This document shows, one piece after another, positions 60,693-64,000 of a stretch of 64,000 nt of DNA. The DNA comes from Chitinophaga nivalis. GTDB taxonomy: Bacteria; Bacteroidota; Bacteroidia; Chitinophagales; Chitinophagaceae. The stretch is taken from the NCBI RefSeq assembly GCF_025989125.1, contig NZ_JAPDNR010000001.1, positions 7,738,087 through 7,802,086 of the forward strand. The letters are read 5' to 3'. Position numbers and translations under genes: made by a program. The number at the start of each line of letters is the position of its first letter. Within the stretch, counting starts at the first letter, position 1. A model generated the notes under the pieces. The model saw only the letters and a program-made list of their open reading frames with translations, was not told the origin of the DNA and ran no database searches.

Positions 60693-63029
60693 CTACTCTT
60701 CGCCATCAAAGGTAGGTTCCTGTGGCTTTTCCGGGCGAGGACCACGGTCACCGCCACGATCGCGGTTGTCCCGTCTGTCTCTGTCGCCACCACCACGTCT
60801 GTCGTCGCGTGGACCACGATCGCGATCACCACCACGTCTGTCGCCACGGTCGCCACGATCACGGAAATCGCCTCTGTCACCACGCTCTTCACGTTCCGGT
60901 CTTTCTACATAACCTTCTGGTTTAGGCATCAGCACTTTGCGGCTCAGTTTAAACTTACCGGTTTTAGGATCGGTACCGGTCAGTTTCACTTTCACTTTTT
61001 CACCTTCGGTCAGTACGCCTTCCATCGTTTCCAGGCGTTTCCAGGAAACTTCAGAAATGTGGAGCAAGCCTTGTTTGCCAGGCATAAACTCAACAAACGC
61101 ACCGTATGGCATAATTGATTTTACAACAGATTCGTATACTTCTCCTACTTCCGGAATAGCTACGATGCCTTTAACCCAGGCAACTGCTTTATCCAGGCTT
61201 TCTTTCTGAGAAGAGAAGATGCTCACTTCACCGGTTTCTCCTACTTCTTCAATGTTGATAGTAGTACCGGTTTCGCGTTGGATTTCCTGAATAATTTTAC
61301 CACCGGGTCCGATTACTGCGCCGATAAATTCACGGTCAATAATCAGTTTCTCCATGCGTGGTGCATGTGGTTTAGGTTCTGGGCGGGCAGCAGGAACGGC
61401 TTCATACATCGCTTCGATGATGTGCAGACGTCCTTTCTGTGCCTGTGCCAGTGCAGAACGCATTACGTCCATGCTCAGACCATCCACTTTAATATCCATC
61501 TGGATACCTACGATACCATCGCGGGTACCGGTTACTTTGAAGTCCATGTCACCCAGGTGATCTTCATCGCCCAGGATATCGGTCAATACCGCCCATTTAC
61601 CGTCTGAAGCACGGGAGATCAATCCCATTGCCACGCCGGAAACGTGTTTCGGTAAAGGAACACCGGCATCCATCAGCGCCAGGGAACCGGCACAAACCGT
61701 TGCCATGGAAGAGGAACCATTGGATTCAAGGATATCGGAAACCACCCTTACAGTATAAGCATAGTCCGCACCTGGCATCATTTGTTTCAGGGAACGCATG
61801 GCCAAGTTACCGTGACCCACTTCACGACGGCCGGGGCCGCGCATCATTTTCACTTCACCGGTAGAGAACGGAGGGAAATTGTAGTGCAGGATGAATTTGG
61901 AATAGTTAGAAACAGCAGCTGTTTCGATCAGCAGTTCATCTTCCGGAGTACCCAGGGTAACTGTGGTCAGGGACTGTGTTTCACCACGGGTAAAGAGTGC
62001 AGAACCGTGCGGGGAAGGCAGGATATCTGTTTCCATCGCCAACGGACGTACCTGATCCAGTGCACGGCCATCCAGGCGGATGGATTCGTCCAGGATCATG
62101 TTACGGATCACTTCTTTTTCCAGATCATGCAGGTATTCTTTTACCAGCGGCTGATCTTCTTCCGGTAATTCGCCTAAGTGTGCTTTCAGTTCTTCTCCGA
62201 TAGCCGCAAATGCATCGCTGCGTACGTGTTTGGCAGAAGCAGACTTAGCTACTACATAAATTTTATCTTGGGCAAAAGCAACCACTTTTGCTTTGAGTTC
62301 TTCGTTTTGATGCGGCAGGGTGTATGCACGCTTGCCGGTAACACCTTTCAGATCACGCAGTTCTTCCTGCGCTTTTACCTGCACTTTGATAGCAGCGTGT
62401 GCAGCCTCAATAGCGGCAATCAGGTCTTCTTCCTGGCATTCTTTACTTTCACCTTCCACCATCATGATGTTCTTATCGGTAGCACCGATGATGAAATCCA
62501 TGTCAGCTTTGGCGAGCTCAGTACGGTTAGGGTTGATTACATAGTTGCCTTCGATGCGGGCTACCCTTACTTCAGAAATGATTTCCTGAATGGGAACATC
62601 AGAAACAGCCAGGGCGGCAGATGCAGCCAGACAGGCCAGAGCATCCGGCATTACTTCCGGATCGGAAGAGATCAGGGTTACTAATACCTGTACTTCGCAG
62701 AGGTAGTTGTCGGGGAACAGGGGGCGAAGCGCGCGGTCAATCAGGCGGGAAACTAACACCTCTGAATCGGACAGTCTGCCTTCACGTTTGAAGAAAGAGC
62801 CGGGTATGCGGCCGGCGGAGGCAAATTTCTCCTGGTAGTCTACAGTCAGGGGGAAGAATGACTGGCCTGGTTTGGGTTCTTTATTTGCTACCACAGTGGC
62901 CAGCAAAATAGCATTCCCTAAACGCACCGTAACCGCACCGTCAGCCTGGCGAGCTAATTTGCCGGTTTCGATGGTCACCATACGACCGTCTCCTATATCG
63001 AATTTCACTGAAATAGGTGTCAGATTCAT
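60693..63029 (-). CDS. pnp: Polynucleotide phosphorylase with charged C-terminal tail
   Basis: A 778-aa 3'-5' phosphorolytic RNase. Two RNase PH domains (about 10-235 and 315-550, with FPPFSTGEVKMMRGPGRREV, and active-site DILGDEDHLGDMDFKVTGT), KH domain (FIGAVIGPGGKIIQEI) and S1 domain (VYESVVKSIMPYGAFVEFMP). Beyond S1 lies a tail of about 70 residues of Arg/Asp/Gly repeats (GDRGDR, RGGDRDRG) absent from E. coli PNPase. It is downstream of rpsO, the conserved rpsO-pnp order. Confidence 0.96.
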   Translation of the reverse strand: MNLTPISVKFDIGDGRMVTIETGKLARQADGAVTVRLGNAILLATVVANKEPKPGQSFFPLTVDYQEKFASAGRIPGSFFKREGRLSDSEVLVSRLIDRALRPLFPDNYLCEVQVLVTLISSDPEVMPDALACLAASAALAVSDVPIQEIISEVRVARIEGNYVINPNRTELAKADMDFIIGATDKNIMMVEGESKECQEEDLIAAIEAAHAAIKVQVKAQEELRDLKGVTGKRAYTLPHQNEELKAKVVAFAQDKIYVVAKSASAKHVRSDAFAAIGEELKAHLGELPEEDQPLVKEYLHDLEKEVIRNMILDESIRLDGRALDQVRPLAMETDILPSPHGSALFTRGETQSLTTVTLGTPEDELLIETAAVSNYSKFILHYNFPPFSTGEVKMMRGPGRREVGHGNLAMRSLKQMMPGADYAYTVRVVSDILESNGSSSMATVCAGSLALMDAGVPLPKHVSGVAMGLISRASDGKWAVLTDILGDEDHLGDMDFKVTGTRDGIVGIQMDIKVDGLSMDVMRSALAQAQKGRLHIIEAMYEAVPAARPEPKPHAPRMEKLIIDREFIGAVIGPGGKIIQEIQRETGTTINIEEVGETGEVSIFSSQKESLDKAVAWVKGIVAIPEVGEVYESVVKSIMPYGAFVEFMPGKQGLLHISEVSWKRLETMEGVLTEGEKVKVKLTGTDPKTGKFKLSRKVLMPKPEGYVERPEREERGDRGDFRDRGDRGDRRGGDRDRGPRDDRRGGGDRDRRDNRDRGGDRGPRPEKPQEPTFDGEE
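60696..60905 (-). repeat. Low-complexity Arg/Asp/Gly-coding repeats in pnp
   Basis: The last 70 codons encode repeating GDRGD, RGGDR and DRRGG units; the DNA shows imperfect short tandem repeats of the CGxGGNGAC type. Length could vary between strains by slippage. Confidence 0.8.
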
Positions 63030-63103
63030 AATAAAGTGAGGATTAAAAATAAAATTGTTCCTGGTATTATAATCGTCAAGTCAGGAACAACAAATGGTAT
63101 ACA

Positions 63104-63141
63104 TACAAAAAACTATTCCCAACCAGGATAGTTGGGAATAG
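63104..63141 (-). terminator. Terminator of rpsO
   Basis: CTATTCCCAAC (63113-63123) and GTTGGGAATAG (63131-63141), 7-nt loop; on the minus strand followed by TTTTTTG. It lies between rpsO and pnp, so pnp likely has another promoter or read-through. Confidence 0.88.
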
Positions 63142-63160
63142 CGCTATAATTAAGTCATGG

Positions 63161-63433
63161 TTATTTCCTGATACCTAACTTCTCAATAAGGGCACGATAG
63201 CCTGTGAGGTTGGTTTTAGATAAATATGAAAGCAAACGCTTTCTCTGGCCAACCATTTTCATCAAACCGCGATGGGTAGAGAAATCTTTTTTGTTTTGTT
63301 TCAGGTGACCGGAAATGCTGTTGATACGCTCAGTCAGCAGTGCAATTTGCGCTTCCACAGAGCCTGTATTTTTCTCGCTTCCACCAAATTCCTTAAAAAT
63401 ATTGGCTTTCTTTTCAACAGTTAAGTAAGACAT
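63161..63433 (-). CDS. rpsO: 30S ribosomal protein S15
   Basis: A 90-aa primary 16S rRNA-binding protein: SVEAQIALLTERINSISGHL, KKDFSTHRGLMKMVGQRKRL and YLSKTNLTGYRALIEKLGIR. ATG 63433 gives the family length; upstream starts add atypical residues. It is ordered before pnp, as in many bacteria. Confidence 0.97.
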   Translation of the reverse strand: MSYLTVEKKANIFKEFGGSEKNTGSVEAQIALLTERINSISGHLKQNKKDFSTHRGLMKMVGQRKRLLSYLSKTNLTGYRALIEKLGIRK

Positions 63434-63484
63434 CTTTAAAAATAATAAGTAATAATAATGTTTTTTGACGCTATTTTTCCGGTG

Positions 63485-63515
63485 CAAAGGTAATTTAAAA
63501 AATAGGAATTACCAA
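63485..63515 (-). promoter_or_regulatory. rpsO promoter
   Basis: Minus strand TTG (63515-63513), 20-nt spacer, TACCTTTG (63492-63485); the ATG is 51 nt downstream, leaving a leader where S15 autoregulation could act. Confidence 0.6.
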
Positions 63516-63582
63516 TTAACCGGAAATTAATAATAAAATTACAGTTAATCTACATCTGTAAAAATTTCTCCTTCAGCAACTA

Positions 63583-64000
63583 TTAAGCAGAAAAATTCAC
63601 GGCTGCATTATCGATAACATGCCCGTTCTCGGTCCGTAACACCCGGGACGGGAATTTTTGTAATACAATATAATCATGGGTAGCCATCACAATAGCGGTG
63701 CCTTCCCTACAAATACGAAACAACAGCTGCATAATACCATCCGATGTTTCCGGATCCAGGTTACCGGTGGGCTCATCCGCCAGAATCAGCTTCGGTGAGT
63801 TGAGCATGGCGCGGGCAATATCCACACGCTGCTGTTCTCCTCCGGAAAGCTCATACGGCATTTTGAAACCTTTGGTACCTAATCCTACCTTATCCAGCAC
63901 ATCCGCAATCTTGTCTTCCATTTGCTTCGGATCCTGCCAGCCGGTAGCCCGCAGGGCAAACTTCAGGTTGTCGTGTACATTACGATCTGTCAGCAACTGA
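63583..64000 (-). CDS. FtsE-like ABC transporter ATPase, partial (N-terminus off the window)
   Basis: The visible C-terminal 139 residues show the ABC signature LSGGEQQRVDIARAM, Walker B LILADEPTGNLDP and H-loop MATHDYIVLQ. LLTDRNVHDNLKFALR precedes them and is typical of FtsE, the cell-division ATPase paired with FtsX. The Walker A lies outside the window. The FtsE identity is likely but an exporter ATPase (LolD-like) cannot be excluded without the N-terminus and neighbour. Confidence 0.82.
   Translation of the reverse strand, partial: QLLTDRNVHDNLKFALRATGWQDPKQMEDKIADVLDKVGLGTKGFKMPYELSGGEQQRVDIARAMLNSPKLILADEPTGNLDPETSDGIMQLLFRICREGTAIVMATHDYIVLQKFPSRVLRTENGHVIDNAAVNFSA

Noticed and set aside
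60740..60890. CRISPR-like repeats
   Set aside because: The short repeats lie inside pnp coding sequence, are imperfect and have no unique spacers; no CRISPR array was found in the window.
60722..60925. Plus-strand His/Arg-rich frame opposite the pnp tail
   Set aside because: It is the mirror of the repetitive Arg/Asp/Gly codons in pnp, not an independent gene.

Overview
The window looks like the chromosome of an aerobic, free-living Bacteroidota bacterium, most likely family Chitinophagaceae (Chitinophaga-like). The reasons are the protein families (DUF2130, DUF4136, NamZ/DUF1343, CarboxypepD-reg-like, CWC and double-glycine-leader peptides), the scarcity of Shine-Dalgarno sequences, and repeated promoters of the Bacteroidota type (TTG, 17-20 nt, TAnnTTTG). 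The genus is an inference. Most of the window is housekeeping; no phage, IS element, CRISPR array or rRNA operon was seen.

Layout. 1-2.3 kb: a glycosyltransferase cut by the window edge, a sensor histidine kinase, and tRNA-Leu(GAG) with a clear promoter and terminator. 2.3-4.7 kb is accessory: a 66-aa cysteine-rich peptide with a double-glycine leader, a lipoprotein, and about 0.9 kb of near gene-free DNA holding a 51-codon hydrophobic ORF, a start-less open frame and two terminators that belong to no recognised gene. 4.7-8.2 kb: DUF2130 protein, HAD phosphatase, DUF4136 lipoprotein, outer-membrane barrel. 8.3-10.3 kb: an AbiE-type toxin-antitoxin pair with two palindromic candidate operators. 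10.3-24 kb: ApbE flavinyltransferase, acyl-CoA dehydrogenase, PyrF, PaiB-like protein, Mrp ATPase, 3-hydroxybutyryl-CoA dehydrogenase, YigZ, RibD, PrmC, ExbD/ExbB and peptidase T. 24-35.5 kb: MetE, CWC protein, SlyD-like FKBP, NamZ, Fmt, a LysM/RlpA-like protein, an RNA m5C methyltransferase and a three-gene transhydrogenase (pntA1-pntA2-pntB).

35.5-45.5 kb is the functional core: hemH and a HemY/HemG-type oxidase on the minus strand, divergent from hemA-hemC-hemD-hemE-hemF-hemB-hemL on the plus strand. Together they encode the protoporphyrin-dependent C5 route from glutamyl-tRNA to heme, except the general GltX step. 45.7-52 kb: a small secreted protein, then a tripartite RND efflux operon. 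52-57 kb: esterase, methyltransferase and glycosyltransferase, a large secreted helical protein of unknown function, and OxyR with both redox cysteines. 57-64 kb: M48 lipoprotein protease, PlsY, PrmA, two small unknown proteins, PNPase with an Arg/Asp/Gly-rich tail, S15, and an FtsE-like ATPase cut by the window end.

Best leads for something new: the orphan cysteine-rich double-glycine peptide; the unexplained 3.8-4.7 kb gap; the AbiE operators; a perfect palindrome between ribD and prmC containing two opposed -7 boxes; and several genes (fmt, prmA, pepT, the 45.7 kb gene) whose -7 box ends only 4-6 nt before the start codon, implying leaderless mRNAs. No wholly new multi-gene system could be demonstrated from sequence alone.
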